A stretch of 64,000 nt of DNA from Methylobacterium isbiliense (GTDB lineage: Bacteria; Pseudomonadota; Alphaproteobacteria; Rhizobiales; Beijerinckiaceae), in assembly GCF_022179325.1 (NCBI RefSeq), contig NZ_BPQQ01000005.1, forward strand, positions 40,501-104,500, in the 5' to 3' direction. The notes under the pieces were generated by a model, which worked only from the letters and a program-made list of their open reading frames with translations, searched no databases and was not told the DNA's origin. Positions 33,798-43,005 of this stretch are shown here, one piece after another; position 1 is the stretch's first letter, and each line of letters opens with the position of its first letter. The position numbers and the translations under genes are program-made.

Positions 33798-34286
33798 TCA
33801 GGCCGCGGCCGGGTTCACGGCCTCCTCGGCGAGTTCGGAGAGAATCTCGTCGGTGTTCTCCTCCTCGACCAGGGTCTCCTTGATGAGCCCTTCCGCCTCC
33901 GAGAGGCCGAGCTGGCGCGCCCAGGCCAGCAGGGTGCCGTAGCGGGTGATCTCGTAATGCTCCACCGCCTGCGCGGCGGCGATCAGGCCGGCATCCCCGG
34001 CCTCGTCCCCGCCGAACTCGCGCATCACCTCCTCGCCCTCGGCGAGGATGCCCTGGATGGCCTGGCAGGTGACGCCCTCGGGCTTCTGGCCGAGGAGGCG
34101 GAAGACCTGATCGAGGCGCTTCACCTGCTCGCGTGTCTCCTCGATGTGGACCGCGAAGGCGCCGCGCAGGGCCTCGGTGCGGGCGGCCTGGGCCATCTTG
34201 GGCAGCGCCTTCAGGATCGCGGTCTCGGCGAAGTAGGTGTCCTTGAGCTGGTGCAGGAAGAGGGCCTTGAGGTCCTTGCCGGCCAT
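33798..34286 (-). CDS. DUF892 (YciE/YciF-like) ferritin-like protein
   Basis: The 162-residue four-helix protein of the YciE/YciF family has LFLHQLKDTYFAETAILKALP at the start, HIEETREQVKRLDQVF, then AVEHYEITRYGTLLAWARQLG and LVEEENTDEILSELAE. The Glu and ExxH residues resemble ferritin-like di-iron ligands. Members are induced by osmotic and general stress; the reaction is not known. GGGAG precedes ATG 34286. It is 153 bases upstream of the VOC gene on the same strand. Confidence 0.9.
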   Translation of the reverse strand: MAGKDLKALFLHQLKDTYFAETAILKALPKMAQAARTEALRGAFAVHIEETREQVKRLDQVFRLLGQKPEGVTCQAIQGILAEGEEVMREFGGDEAGDAGLIAAAQAVEHYEITRYGTLLAWARQLGLSEAEGLIKETLVEEENTDEILSELAEEAVNPAAA

Positions 34287-34438
34287 CGTGGTACTCCCAA
34301 TGGGTACTGTGCACCCCGGCAACTCGGGCTCCGGGGGATCGTTCCGGGCATCGGGCCGCATCGGCCTTGACCGCTCGCCCGCGGCAGGGCGTCGTTGCGG
34401 AATCACGCGTGCTCACGAGACCCGCCGAGAGACCCGAC

Positions 34439-34822
34439 ATGCCCTCGCTGCCCGATCCCGACACTCTGCTCGCCCTGCTGCGCCGGGCGGCCGGGCAGGT
34501 CCGCGCCTCCACCGCACGCGCGCTCGCCGCCGAGGCGCGGGCGGAGGCGATCGCCCGGCAGGTCGATCCCCTGCTCGACCGGGTGGAGGCGGAGCTGCGC
34601 GAGGCCGCCCAGCGGGTCGAGGCCGCGCGGCGCGAGGCGGCGGAGGCGCAGGCGCGGGTCGGCGCGGCCGAGGCGCTGCTCGCCGCCGAGCGCGAGCGGA
34701 GCCGCTGTCTGGAGGTCCGGGCCGAGGCGGCCGAGGCGCGGATCGCCCGGGCGCAGGCCGCGCTCGCGGATGCGGCGCCCGCCCGCGGCAACGGCCTCGA
34801 CGCGGGGCTCGCCCTGCACTGA
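34439..34822 (+). CDS. Ala/Arg/Glu-rich coiled-coil protein
   Basis: This 127-residue product is nearly one continuous heptad-like helix from residue 10 to 115 (VEAELREAAQRVEAARREAAEAQ is representative), with one Cys and a Gly-rich tail. It has no signal peptide. Compositional bias means the frame could be open by chance in GC-rich DNA, but third-position GC and the helical periodicity favour a real gene. The start at 34439 has a weak GAGA site. The role is unknown. Confidence 0.5.
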   Translation: MPSLPDPDTLLALLRRAAGQVRASTARALAAEARAEAIARQVDPLLDRVEAELREAAQRVEAARREAAEAQARVGAAEALLAAERERSRCLEVRAEAAEARIARAQAALADAAPARGNGLDAGLALH

Positions 34823-35170
34823 TCCCACACGGGGCCGCCGCACCACAACGGCACGGCGGGCTTGCGGTCATCCGGCACACCCACACGTCGAGACTCCGCC
34901 GAGGCACGGCGCGCCCTCCTCGGCACGCGGGCCGAGAGCGGCGGCCGGGCCGGGCGGCACCGGCATCTCGCCCGGGTGTTTCTCGGCCCGCGGGCGGCAC
35001 GCCGCTCTGGGCCGCCCGCATCGCCCACCGCCTGCCGCATCATTGCACGGCCGTGGTGGTCGGGCGCGACGCCGGCGCGTCCATCTTCGCCGCCCTTCTG
35101 GAGGCGGTCGAGGCGCGGCACCGCGAGGCTCTGCGCGCCGCGTGGCAGGCCGGGGCGTGTTGCGGCGCGG
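34823..35170. other. Intergenic stretch with a coding-like frame, possible gene relic
   Basis: No gene with a start and ribosome-binding site is visible in these 348 bases. On the plus strand, the frame through about 34990-35165 reads GGTPLWAARIAHRLPHHCTA, VVVGRDAGASIFAALLEAVE and ARHREALRAAWQAGACC, which looks like normal protein but has no start and runs into the pabC-like gene's 3' end. It may be the tail of a decayed gene. Confidence 0.35.
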
Positions 35171-36028
35171 TCACGCCCTCGCGACGGGATCGGCCCCGCA
35201 GGCGGCCGCGATGTCGGCGCGCAGTGCCTCGATCAGGCGGCGCAGGCCCGGATGCGCGGCGCTGGCGCGGGACCGGCCGCCGAGGCCCGAGACCGGCGCG
35301 ATCAGGCGCAGGGAATTGGTGACGAAGAGCGCGTCGGCCGCCTCCAGCGCCGCCGGAGTGAGGGACCGCTCGGCGGCGGTGAGGCCGAGGGCCGGCGCGA
35401 GCCCGAGCACGGCGGCGCGGATGATGCCGGGCAGCACGCCGTCGGCGAGCGGCGGGGTGACGAGGGTGTCGCCGAACAGCGCGAACAGGTTGCCGGTGCC
35501 CGCGCAGGCCACCTGCCCGCGCGTGTTGAGGAACAGGGCCTCGTCGCAGCCCGCCCGGGCCGCCTCCTCGGCGGCGAGCACCGCGTCGAGGTAGCCCAGG
35601 GTCTTGTGGCGGGAGGCCGGCGAGGTGTCGTTGCGGCGGATGCCGGTCGGGTGCAGCGAGAGCGGCGCGAAGGCCGGTCCCGGGTCGAGCGGGGCGGCGC
35701 TCGCCATCAGGGTCGGGCGCGGGGTCTGCGGCGGGCGCAGGCCGCGCGGACCGGCGCCCCGCGTCGCGGTGGTGCGCACGGCCGCGCGCGGATGCCCCGC
35801 CGCCACCGCCCGCATGGCGGTGGCGACCGTGCCGGGATCCAGGGGAAAGCCCAGGGCCTGCGCCGAGGCGACGAGGCGCGCGACGTGCTCGGCCTCGCGG
35901 TAGAAGCGGCCGTGGAGCGCGAGCGCGGTGTCGAACACCCCGTCGCCGAGCAGGAGGCCGCGGTCGGCAAGGTCGAAGGGCGCGACCGAGCCCGCGTGAA
36001 GGCGCCCGTCAAGCCACCGCATGCGCAT
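35171..36028 (-). CDS. pabC: Class IV aminotransferase, aminodeoxychorismate lyase-like
   Basis: This 285-residue PLP protein of fold type IV has the Schiff-base Lys in SRHKTLGYLDAVLA and the phosphate-binding end TNSLRLIAPVSG. Such proteins are PabC lyases, which release p-aminobenzoate from aminodeoxychorismate, or branched-chain or D-amino acid transaminases. Overlap with the pabA gene by up to 20 bases, with pabB just upstream, makes PabC the best reading. Starts at 36028 and 36022 are both possible. Confidence 0.85.
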   Translation of the reverse strand: MRMRWLDGRLHAGSVAPFDLADRGLLLGDGVFDTALALHGRFYREAEHVARLVASAQALGFPLDPGTVATAMRAVAAGHPRAAVRTTATRGAGPRGLRPPQTPRPTLMASAAPLDPGPAFAPLSLHPTGIRRNDTSPASRHKTLGYLDAVLAAEEAARAGCDEALFLNTRGQVACAGTGNLFALFGDTLVTPPLADGVLPGIIRAAVLGLAPALGLTAAERSLTPAALEAADALFVTNSLRLIAPVSGLGGRSRASAAHPGLRRLIEALRADIAAACGADPVARA

Positions 36029-36614
36029 GGGTCTCCCGCCACGCCCGCGCCAGGGCGAGAAAATTGGAGAACAGCGCGTGGCCGTGCTCGGTCAGCACCG
36101 ATTCCGGATGGAACTGGATGCCGTAGGTCGGGTGGTGGCGGTGCGACAGGGCCATCACCTCCCCCTCGGGCGAGACGGCGTCGATGCCGAGATGGCGCTC
36201 CAGCCCGGGCTCGGGCGCCACGATCAGCGAGTGATAGCGCCCGACGCGCATCGGCGAGGGCAGACCCCGGAACAGCCCGCGCCCGTGATGGGTGACCGGG
36301 GAGGCCTGCCCGTGCAGGGGCTGCTGCGCGCGCACGACCCGGCCGCCGAAGGCCGCGCCGATGCATTGGTGGCCGAGGCAGACCCCCAGCAGCGGCACCT
36401 CGCCCGAGAGCGCGCGCACCGCGTCGAGCGACACGCCGGCCTCGGCCGGGCTGCACGGCCCGGGGGAGATCACCACAGCCTCGGGCGTCCGCGCCCGGAT
36501 CGCCGCCACGTCGAGGGCGTCGTTGCGCGCGACCTCCACGTCGGCGCCCAGTTCGGCGAGGTAGCGCACCACGTTGAAGACGAAGGAATCGTAATTGTCG
36601 ATGACTAGGATCAT
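36009..36614 (-). CDS. pabA: Aminodeoxychorismate synthase glutaminase subunit
   Basis: The 201-residue class I glutamine amidotransferase has VIDNYDSFVFN at the start, SPGPCSPAEAG, the catalytic Cys in LLGVCLGHQCIG, and the His-Glu pair in YGIQFHPESVLTEHG. It supplies ammonia to PabB for p-aminobenzoate and folate synthesis. TrpG is nearly identical in sequence, so the subunit may also serve anthranilate synthase; the flanking pabB and pabC favour PabA. It follows pabB by 122 bases. Confidence 0.93.
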   Translation of the reverse strand: MILVIDNYDSFVFNVVRYLAELGADVEVARNDALDVAAIRARTPEAVVISPGPCSPAEAGVSLDAVRALSGEVPLLGVCLGHQCIGAAFGGRVVRAQQPLHGQASPVTHHGRGLFRGLPSPMRVGRYHSLIVAPEPGLERHLGIDAVSPEGEVMALSHRHHPTYGIQFHPESVLTEHGHALFSNFLALARAWRETHAHAVA

Positions 36615-36736
36615 CCGGGAAGCCTCGCGCCGCGGACCCGTCCGGCACGGTCCGGCAGGATGCGCCAGAGCGAGCACCGTGCCGAGGGAAGCGCCGTGGG
36701 GATGGATGTGGGGTGCGGGCGCCGCCCGCGAAACGC

Positions 36737-38119
36737 TCACCCGTCGTCCGGGAAGGCCGCGAAGACCCGCTCGGCCTTGGTCAGGGTCTCGCGGTACTCC
36801 GCCGCGGGGTCGGAGAGCAGCGTGACGCCGCCGCCCGCCTGCAGCACCGCCTGATCGCGGTCGAGGAGCACCGTGCGGATGGCGATGCTGGTGTCGAGGC
36901 TGCCGTCGAACCCGAGCCAGCCGATCGCGCCGCAATAGAGTTCGCGCGCATCCCCCTCGACCTGCGTGATGATGTCCATCGCCCGCAGCTTCGGCGCGCC
37001 GGTGATCGAGCCGCCGGGAAAGCAGGCGGCCAGGAGGTCGAGGGCGTCGGCGCCCTCGCGCAGGCGCCCGGTCACCGCCGAGACGAGGTGGTGGACCCCC
37101 GCATAGGTCTCCAGGCCGCACAGGGTCGGCACCGCGACGCTGTGCGGCGCGGCGATGCGCGAGAGGTCGTTGCGCAGCAGGTCGACGATCATGACGTTCT
37201 CGGCCCGCTCCTTGTCGCTGGCGAGGAGCGCCTCGGCCCGCGCCCGGTCCTCGGCCGGGTCGGGCGAGCGCGGCGCCGTGCCCTTGATCGGCCGCGTCTC
37301 GATGCGGCGCCCGTCCAGGCGCAGGAACCGCTCGGGCGAACTCGACGCCACCGTCAGCCTGCCGCATTCGAGATAGGCCGCGAAGGGGGCGGGGTTGCGC
37401 GCCCGCAGGCGGCGGTAGAACGCGAAGGCGTCGAAGCCCGGCGGCAGGCGGGCGGCGAAGCGCTGGGCGATGTTCGCCTGGTAGATGTCGCCGGCGCGGA
37501 TGTAGTCGCGCACGGTCTCGACCGCCTGCTCGTAGGTGGCCTGCGTGAAGTTCGAGCGCCACGCGAGCGGCGGCACGGCCTGCCGGGGTACCTCCGGCTC
37601 GGGAGTGGCGAGCAGGGCTTCGAGCGCGTCGAGACGCTCGCCCGCTTGCCGCGCCCGCTCGCCCGGATCGGTGGCGGGAAACCCGGAGGCGATCAGCCGG
37701 CAGGTGCCCTCGTGGTGATCGAAGGCGACGACCGCGTCGTAGAGGTTGAGCATCAGGTCGTCGCACAGGCCCGCCCGCCGCGGCGGCGGCGCCACGCGCT
37801 CCAGGCTCCCGCCGAAATCATAGGCGAGGTAGCCGATCGCCCCGCCCTGGAACGGCGGCAGGCCGGGACGGGCCTCCGTGCGGTAGGGGGCGAGGATCGC
37901 CCGCAGGACCGAGAGCGGCGCGCCGTCGCGCGGGGCGCCGTTCCAGAAGGCCCGGCCGCCCCGGACCGAAAAGCGGCCGAACGGCTCGGCCGCGAGGTAG
38001 GACCAGCGCCCGAGATCCGGATGGCGCATGGCGCTGTCGAGGACGGCGAGCCCCGGCCGCCCCCGCAGGCGCGCGGCGGCCGCGACCGGATCGACGAAGG
38101 GAATCTCACGGCTCCACAT
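36737..38119 (-). CDS. pabB: Aminodeoxychorismate synthase component I
   Basis: This 460-residue chorismate-utilising enzyme shows the C-terminal catalytic domain with [37 protein letters not shown] (the PIKGT Lys marks PabB rather than the PIAGT of TrpE), MIVDLLRNDLSR and FPGGSITGAPKLRAMDII. With PabA it aminates chorismate to 4-amino-4-deoxychorismate. The ATG at 38119 lacks a clear ribosome-binding site. It is divergent from the hybrid kinase, with 102 bases between starts. Confidence 0.94.
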   Translation of the reverse strand: MWSREIPFVDPVAAAARLRGRPGLAVLDSAMRHPDLGRWSYLAAEPFGRFSVRGGRAFWNGAPRDGAPLSVLRAILAPYRTEARPGLPPFQGGAIGYLAYDFGGSLERVAPPPRRAGLCDDLMLNLYDAVVAFDHHEGTCRLIASGFPATDPGERARQAGERLDALEALLATPEPEVPRQAVPPLAWRSNFTQATYEQAVETVRDYIRAGDIYQANIAQRFAARLPPGFDAFAFYRRLRARNPAPFAAYLECGRLTVASSSPERFLRLDGRRIETRPIKGTAPRSPDPAEDRARAEALLASDKERAENVMIVDLLRNDLSRIAAPHSVAVPTLCGLETYAGVHHLVSAVTGRLREGADALDLLAACFPGGSITGAPKLRAMDIITQVEGDARELYCGAIGWLGFDGSLDTSIAIRTVLLDRDQAVLQAGGGVTLLSDPAAEYRETLTKAERVFAAFPDDG

Positions 38120-38221
38120 GCGGAGGTGATAGCCGAGCCGCAGGCGTGCGGGGAATCCGCCCGAAGGTCACGGGTGGGGGTGCGCCTTGCTGGCGCGCCG
38201 GCGCGCACCACTTCGCTGCGG

Positions 38222-40438
38222 ATGGCGGCTGCAGCAACCGGTTTCCTCGAAATCGACGGCGAGATGGCGGCGGCCATCCGCCGCCACGACTGGTCCGCCT
38301 CGCCGCTGGGCCCGATCGAACGCTGGCCCGACGTCCTGAAGACGACGGTCGCCCTGATGCTGGGCTCCCGCTTCCCGCAGGCGATCGTGTGGGGGCCCGA
38401 ACTGATCACGCTGCACAACGACGCCTTCATCCCGATCCTCGGCCACAAGCCGGCGGCGCTCGGCCGGCCGTTCAGCGCGGTCTGGGACGAGGCCTGGGAC
38501 GAGATCCGGCCGATGGTCGAGGCGGCCTTCGCCGGCCGGGCGACCTTCCTGGAGGATTTCCCGCTCCTCGTCGCGCGCGGCGGCCATCCGGAGCGGGCCC
38601 ATTTCACCTTCTGCTACAGCCCGATCCGCGATCAGCAGGGCCGCGTGGTCGGCATGCTCGACACCGTCACCGAGACCACCGGGACGGTGGTCGCCGCGCG
38701 GCAGCTGGAGTTCCTCGACCGCCTGGGCCGCGCGGTCGCGAACGCCCGCGACCCCGACACCGTCATGGCCACCACGACCCGGATGGTGGCCGCGCATCTG
38801 CGGCTGTCGAACTGCGCCTATGCCGACATGGACCCGGACCAGGACGGCTTCACCATCCGGGGGGATTGGGCCGCGCCCGGTTCGCCCAGCATCGTCGGCC
38901 ATTACAGCCTCGCCGCCTTCGGCCGGCTCGCCGTGCGCAACCTGCGGGCGGGCGAGCCGCTGATCGTCAACGACAACCGCGCGGAGCTGGCGCCCGAGGA
39001 GGCGGCGACCTTCCAGGCGATCGGCATCAGCGCCACGATCTGCATGCCGCTGGTCAAGGACGGGCGCCTGATCGCCCTGATGGCGATCCACGACCGCGTG
39101 CCGCGCGTCTGGTCGCCCGACGACCTCGCGCTGATCCGGGCGGTGACCGAGCGCTCCTGGGCGCATATCGAGCGCGTCCGGGCCGATGCCGCCGTGCGCG
39201 CGGCGGCCGAGGCGCTGGCCGGCCTCAACGCCACGCTGGAGGAGCGCGTCCGGGAGCGCACGGCGCAGCTCGTCGAGGCGGAGGCGGCGTTGCGCCAGTC
39301 GCAGAAGATGGAGGCGGTGGGCCAGCTCACCGGCGGCGTCGCCCACGACTTCAACAACCTGCTCACCATCATCCGCTCCTCGGTCGATTTCCTGCGCCGG
39401 CCCGACCTCGCCGAGGAGCGCCGCCGCCGCTACATCGACGCCGTCTCCGACACGGTGGACCGGGCCGCCAAGCTCACCGGGCAGCTCCTCGCCTTCGCCC
39501 GGCGCCAGACCCTCAACCCCGAGGTGTTCGAGGTCGGCGCGCGGCTGCGCGCGGTGGCGGACATGCTCGACAGCGTCACCGGCGCGCGCATCCGGGTCGT
39601 CACCGTGCTGCCGGACGAGCCCTGCCACGTCCGGGCGGATCAGAGCCAGTTCGAGACGGCGCTCGTCAACATGGCGGTGAACGCCCGCGACGCGATGGCG
39701 GGCGAGGGCACGCTCACCCTGCGGCTCGACGGCCGCCGGCCTCTGCCGCCGATCCGCGGCCATGCCGGATCGCGGGAAACCTTCGCGGCGGTGTCGCTCA
39801 CCGATACGGGGGCCGGCATCCCGTCCGAGGTGCTCCCGCACATCTTCGAGCCGTTCTTCACCACCAAGGAGGTGGGCAAGGGGACGGGCCTCGGCCTCAG
39901 CCAGGTCTACGGCTTCGCCAAGCAGTCGGGCGGCGACGTCGACGTGGCGAGCGCGGTCGGCCAGGGCACCACCTTCACCCTCTACCTGCCGCGAGCCCAG
40001 CCCGAGGGCGACCGGGCCCCGGATGCCGAGGCCCCCGGCCTGGGCCCCGAGACCGGCGGCGGGCGGGTGCTGGTGGTGGAGGACAACGTCGAGGTCGGGC
40101 GCTTCGCCACCCAGATCCTGCAGGATCTCGGCTACGAGACCGCCTTGGCGGCCAGCGCCGAGGCGGCGCTGGAGCGGCTCGGCCCCGAGGCGGCCGGGTT
40201 CGACGCGGTCTTCTCCGACGTGGTGATGCCCGGCATGGGCGGGCTCGCCCTCGCGCGGGAGCTGCGCCGGCTGCGGCCCGACCTGCCGGTGATCCTGGCC
40301 TCCGGCTACAGCCACGTGCTGGCGCAGGAAGGCGGCCACGGCTTCACGCTGCTGCACAAGCCCTATTCGGCCGAGCAGCTCGCGCGCCTGCTGCGCGGCC
40401 TCGTGCGGACCGGGAGCGCGACCGCCGGCCGCCCGTGA
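38222..40438 (+). CDS. Hybrid sensor histidine kinase with PAS, GAF and receiver domains
   Basis: This 738-residue cytoplasmic kinase reads PAS-like sensor (about 10-150, with [16 protein letters not shown]), GAF domain (about 165-320), short coiled coil, HisKA with phospho-His375 in [11 protein letters not shown], HATPase (NAVNARDAM-like N box, [21 protein letters not shown]), and a C-terminal receiver with acceptor Asp666 in [11 protein letters not shown] and Lys in LLHKPYS. No membrane helix is seen, so the signal is internal, possibly light or redox through PAS or GAF. No separate response regulator is nearby. The start at 38222 has a weak ribosome-binding site; upstream GTGs are possible. 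Confidence 0.92.
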   Translation: MAAAATGFLEIDGEMAAAIRRHDWSASPLGPIERWPDVLKTTVALMLGSRFPQAIVWGPELITLHNDAFIPILGHKPAALGRPFSAVWDEAWDEIRPMVEAAFAGRATFLEDFPLLVARGGHPERAHFTFCYSPIRDQQGRVVGMLDTVTETTGTVVAARQLEFLDRLGRAVANARDPDTVMATTTRMVAAHLRLSNCAYADMDPDQDGFTIRGDWAAPGSPSIVGHYSLAAFGRLAVRNLRAGEPLIVNDNRAELAPEEAATFQAIGISATICMPLVKDGRLIALMAIHDRVPRVWSPDDLALIRAVTERSWAHIERVRADAAVRAAAEALAGLNATLEERVRERTAQLVEAEAALRQSQKMEAVGQLTGGVAHDFNNLLTIIRSSVDFLRRPDLAEERRRRYIDAVSDTVDRAAKLTGQLLAFARRQTLNPEVFEVGARLRAVADMLDSVTGARIRVVTVLPDEPCHVRADQSQFETALVNMAVNARDAMAGEGTLTLRLDGRRPLPPIRGHAGSRETFAAVSLTDTGAGIPSEVLPHIFEPFFTTKEVGKGTGLGLSQVYGFAKQSGGDVDVASAVGQGTTFTLYLPRAQPEGDRAPDAEAPGLGPETGGGRVLVVEDNVEVGRFATQILQDLGYETALAASAEAALERLGPEAAGFDAVFSDVVMPGMGGLALARELRRLRPDLPVILASGYSHVLAQEGGHGFTLLHKPYSAEQLARLLRGLVRTGSATAGRP

Positions 40439-40559
40439 CGCCCGCGCCGCCCCGTGCTATGGGGCCGGCCCGATACCCGCCCCCGCCCGCCTCGAACCTG
40501 CCCGCGCCGTGACCGGCCGCGGGACGGATCAGCCGCCCCGTTCCGCCAGAACCACACCC

Positions 40560-41873
40560 ATGACCGTTGCCCCCAAGATCTCCTTCGTGTCGCTCGGCTG
40601 CCCCAAGGCGCTGGTCGATTCCGAGCGCATCCTCACGCATCTGCGGGCGGAGGGCTACGAACTCGCCCGCAAGCACGACGGGGCCGACGTCGTCATCGTC
40701 AACACCTGCGGCTTCCTCGATTCCGCCAAGGCCGAGTCGCTGCAGGCGATCGGGGACGCGATGGCCGAGAACGGCCGGGTCATCGTCACGGGCTGCATGG
40801 GCGCGCAGCCCGAGGAGATCCGCGACAAGTACCCGAACCTGCTCGCCGTCACCGGCCCGCAGGCCTACGAGTCGGTGGTGGCGGCCGTGCACGAGGCGGT
40901 GCCGCCCGCCCACGACCCCTTCCTCGACCTCGTGCCGCCGCAGGGCGTGAAGCTGACGCCGCGGCACTACGCCTACCTGAAGATCTCCGAGGGCTGCAAC
41001 AACCGCTGCAGCTTCTGCATCATCCCGTCCCTGCGCGGCGACCTCGTCAGCCGCCCGGCCGGCGACGTGCTGCGCGAGGCCGAGAAGCTGGTGAAGGCCG
41101 GCGTCAAGGAACTCCTCGTCATCTCGCAGGACACCAGCGCCTACGGGGTGGACCTGCGCTACGCGCCGAGCCCCTGGCGCGACCGCGAGGTGCGGGCGCG
41201 GTTCGCCGATCTGGCCGCCGCGCTCGGCGAGTTCGGGGTCTGGGTTCGGCTGCACTACGTCTACCCCTACCCGCACGTGGACGAGGTCATCCCGCTGATG
41301 GCCGAGGGCAAGGTGCTGCCCTACCTCGACATGCCGCTCCAGCACGCGAGCCCGAGCGTGCTCCGGCGCATGCGCCGCCCCGCCAACCAGGAGAAGATGC
41401 TGGAGCGCATCCGCGCGTGGCGCGGCGTGTGCCCGGACCTCGCCATCCGCTCGACCTTCATCGTCGGCTTCCCGGGCGAGACCGAGGCCGAGTTCGAGGA
41501 ATTGCTGGCGTGGCTCACGGAGGCGAAGCTGGAACGCGTCGGCGCCTTCCCGTACGAGCCGGTACGGGGGGCGGCGGCCAACGACGTCGCCGCCCAGGTG
41601 CCCGAGGAGGTGAAGGCCGAGCGCTACCGCCGCTTCATGGAGACCCAGGCCGCCATCTCCCTGCGGCTGCAGAAGGCCAAGGTCGGCAAGCGCCTGCCGG
41701 TCCTGATCGATGCGGCCGGTCCCACCGTCGCCACGGGCCGCACCAAGTACGACGCTCCCGAGATCGACGGCAGCGTCCACGTCGCCTTCCGGCGCCCGGT
41801 GCGCGTCGGCGACATCGTGACAGTGAAGATCGAGCGCGCGGACGCCTACGACCTGCACGGTGTCGCCGTCTAA
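40560..41873 (+). CDS. rimO: Ribosomal protein S12 methylthiotransferase
   Basis: The 437-residue radical-SAM methylthiotransferase has an N-terminal UPF0004 domain with three cysteines ([31 protein letters not shown]), the radical SAM motif CNNRCSFC near residue 145, and a C-terminal TRAM domain. It adds a methylthio group to Asp88 of S12. The [12 protein letters not shown] start and RGDLVSRP are RimO rather than MiaB signatures. ATG 40560 gives the expected N-terminus. A double palindromic element begins at its stop codon. Confidence 0.96.
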   Translation: MTVAPKISFVSLGCPKALVDSERILTHLRAEGYELARKHDGADVVIVNTCGFLDSAKAESLQAIGDAMAENGRVIVTGCMGAQPEEIRDKYPNLLAVTGPQAYESVVAAVHEAVPPAHDPFLDLVPPQGVKLTPRHYAYLKISEGCNNRCSFCIIPSLRGDLVSRPAGDVLREAEKLVKAGVKELLVISQDTSAYGVDLRYAPSPWRDREVRARFADLAAALGEFGVWVRLHYVYPYPHVDEVIPLMAEGKVLPYLDMPLQHASPSVLRRMRRPANQEKMLERIRAWRGVCPDLAIRSTFIVGFPGETEAEFEELLAWLTEAKLERVGAFPYEPVRGAAANDVAAQVPEEVKAERYRRFMETQAAISLRLQKAKVGKRLPVLIDAAGPTVATGRTKYDAPEIDGSVHVAFRRPVRVGDIVTVKIERADAYDLHGVAV

Positions 41874-41975
41874 GCAGATTTCGCAAAAGTGGTCGCCGGT
41901 TTTGCGATAAAAATCTGCGAAGAAACAAGAACCTAAGCGGACGAAGCGTTGGCTTGCCAACGCAAGTCTGCTTAG
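41870..41975. repeat. Composite palindromic element downstream of rimO
   Basis: Two nested hairpins lie back to back. The first has arms GCAGATTT (41874-41881) and AAATCTGC (41911-41918) outside CGCAAAA (41882) and TTTTGCG (41900). The second has arms CTAAGCGGAC (41933-41942) and GTCTGCTTAG (41966-41975, one G-T pair) outside GCGTTGG (41946) and CCAACGC (41957). In addition CTAAGCAGA at 41870 is complementary to TCTGCTTAG at the far end, so the whole element can fold as one. It is AT-rich, starts in the rimO stop codon and ends three bases before the next ATG. It resembles extragenic palindromic repeats of rhizobia. Confidence 0.85.
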
Positions 41976-41978
41976 ACG

Positions 41979-42230
41979 ATGGGCGCGCCGGACGACCCCG
42001 GCACCGCCCGGGCGCGCAAGCTCGCGGCCAAGCGCGCCAACGAGCGCATCAGGCTGCTGGCGGGCTTCCTCAACGCGCTCGCCATCGCGGTGGTGGGCGC
42101 CGGCTTCATCGTGCCGGTCATCGGCCAGCCCGATCGACTCCTGTCGCCGAATCTCGCTTGGCTCGTGCTGGGGAGCATCCGACATCTCGTGGCGCAGGGC
42201 GTGTTCGCCTTCCTGCGCAGTGAGGATTGA
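41979..42230 (+). CDS. Small membrane protein with two predicted spans
   Basis: An 83-residue protein with a basic N-terminus (ARKLAAKRANERIR) and two hydrophobic helices, about residues 25-47 (GFLNALAIAVVGAGFIVPVIG) and 57-75. The rest is short. The function is unknown; such proteins often modulate membrane complexes. The ATG comes right after the palindromic element and has no good ribosome-binding site, so expression may depend on the folded leader. The next small gene starts 3 bases after its stop. Confidence 0.55.
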   Translation: MGAPDDPGTARARKLAAKRANERIRLLAGFLNALAIAVVGAGFIVPVIGQPDRLLSPNLAWLVLGSIRHLVAQGVFAFLRSED

Positions 42231-42233
42231 GCG

Positions 42234-42365
42234 ATGATCACGTGGACGCTCACCGCGCAACTCGCCGTCTTCGTCGGCGTCATCAGCGTCGCCGGGCTGC
42301 TCTACGCGCGCCACATCGCCCACAGCTTCGACCGCAAGTGGGGCCGGCCGGACGATCCGCGCTGA
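42234..42365 (+). CDS. 43-residue single-span membrane peptide
   Basis: ATG 42234 opens MITWTLTAQLAVFVGVISVA, then GLLYARHIAHSFDRKWGRPDDPR and TGA. One helix (about residues 5-23) is followed by a charged cytoplasmic tail. GAGGA eight bases upstream overlaps the end of the previous small gene, a tight two-gene arrangement that supports both. The role is unknown. It converges with pncA, with 7 bases between stops. Confidence 0.6.
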   Translation: MITWTLTAQLAVFVGVISVAGLLYARHIAHSFDRKWGRPDDPR

Positions 42366-42372
42366 GCCGCGC

Positions 42373-43005
42373 TCAAGGCCCGACCGCGTCCATCCGCACG
42401 CGCCGCACCCCCGCCGCGTCCATCGCCGCGTAGGCCCGCGCCAGCGACCCGCCCTGGTCGATCGCCCGGCAGGCCTCCTCCACCAGCACGGCCTCGAAGC
42501 CCGCCGCCCGCGCGTCGAGCGCGCTCCAGCCGACGCAGTAATCGGTCGCCAGCCCACACAGCACGACCCGGGCGACGCCCCGCTCGCGCAGGTAGCCCGC
42601 GAGCCCCGTGGGGGTCGTCCGGTCCGCCTCCAGGAAGGCCGAGTAGCTGTCGATCCCGGGCCGGAACCCCTTGCGGATCACGAGTTCGGCCCCGGGCAGG
42701 TCGAGGCCGTCGGCGAGATCCGCCCCGGGCGTGCCCATGACGCAATGGTCCGGCCACAGCACCTGCTCGCCATAGGCCAGCCGGACCGTGTCGAACGGCG
42801 CCCGGCCGGGGTGGCGCGACGCGAAGGAGGCGTGGTCCGGCGGGTGCCAGTCCTGGGTGAGGACGACGTGGGCAAAGCGCCGCCCGAGCGCGTTGACGGC
42901 CGGCACCACCGCGTCCCCGTCCGGCACCGCGAGGGCGCCGCCGGGCAGGAAGTCGCGCTGGACGTCCACCACCAGGAGGATGTCGGCCTCGCCGGGGGTG
43001 ATCAC
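42373..43005 (-). CDS. pncA: Nicotinamidase (isochorismatase fold)
   Basis: The 210-residue enzyme has VVDVQRDFLPGGALAVPDGD at the start (catalytic Asp), the metal-binding set in LTQDWHPPDHASFASRHPG, the Lys in RKGFRPGIDSYSAF and the nucleophile Cys in LATDYCVGWSALDA. It hydrolyses nicotinamide to nicotinate for NAD salvage. The GTG start overlaps the quinone oxidoreductase stop by four bases (GTGA), so translation is coupled. Confidence 0.95.
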   Translation of the reverse strand: MITPGEADILLVVDVQRDFLPGGALAVPDGDAVVPAVNALGRRFAHVVLTQDWHPPDHASFASRHPGRAPFDTVRLAYGEQVLWPDHCVMGTPGADLADGLDLPGAELVIRKGFRPGIDSYSAFLEADRTTPTGLAGYLRERGVARVVLCGLATDYCVGWSALDARAAGFEAVLVEEACRAIDQGGSLARAYAAMDAAGVRRVRMDAVGP

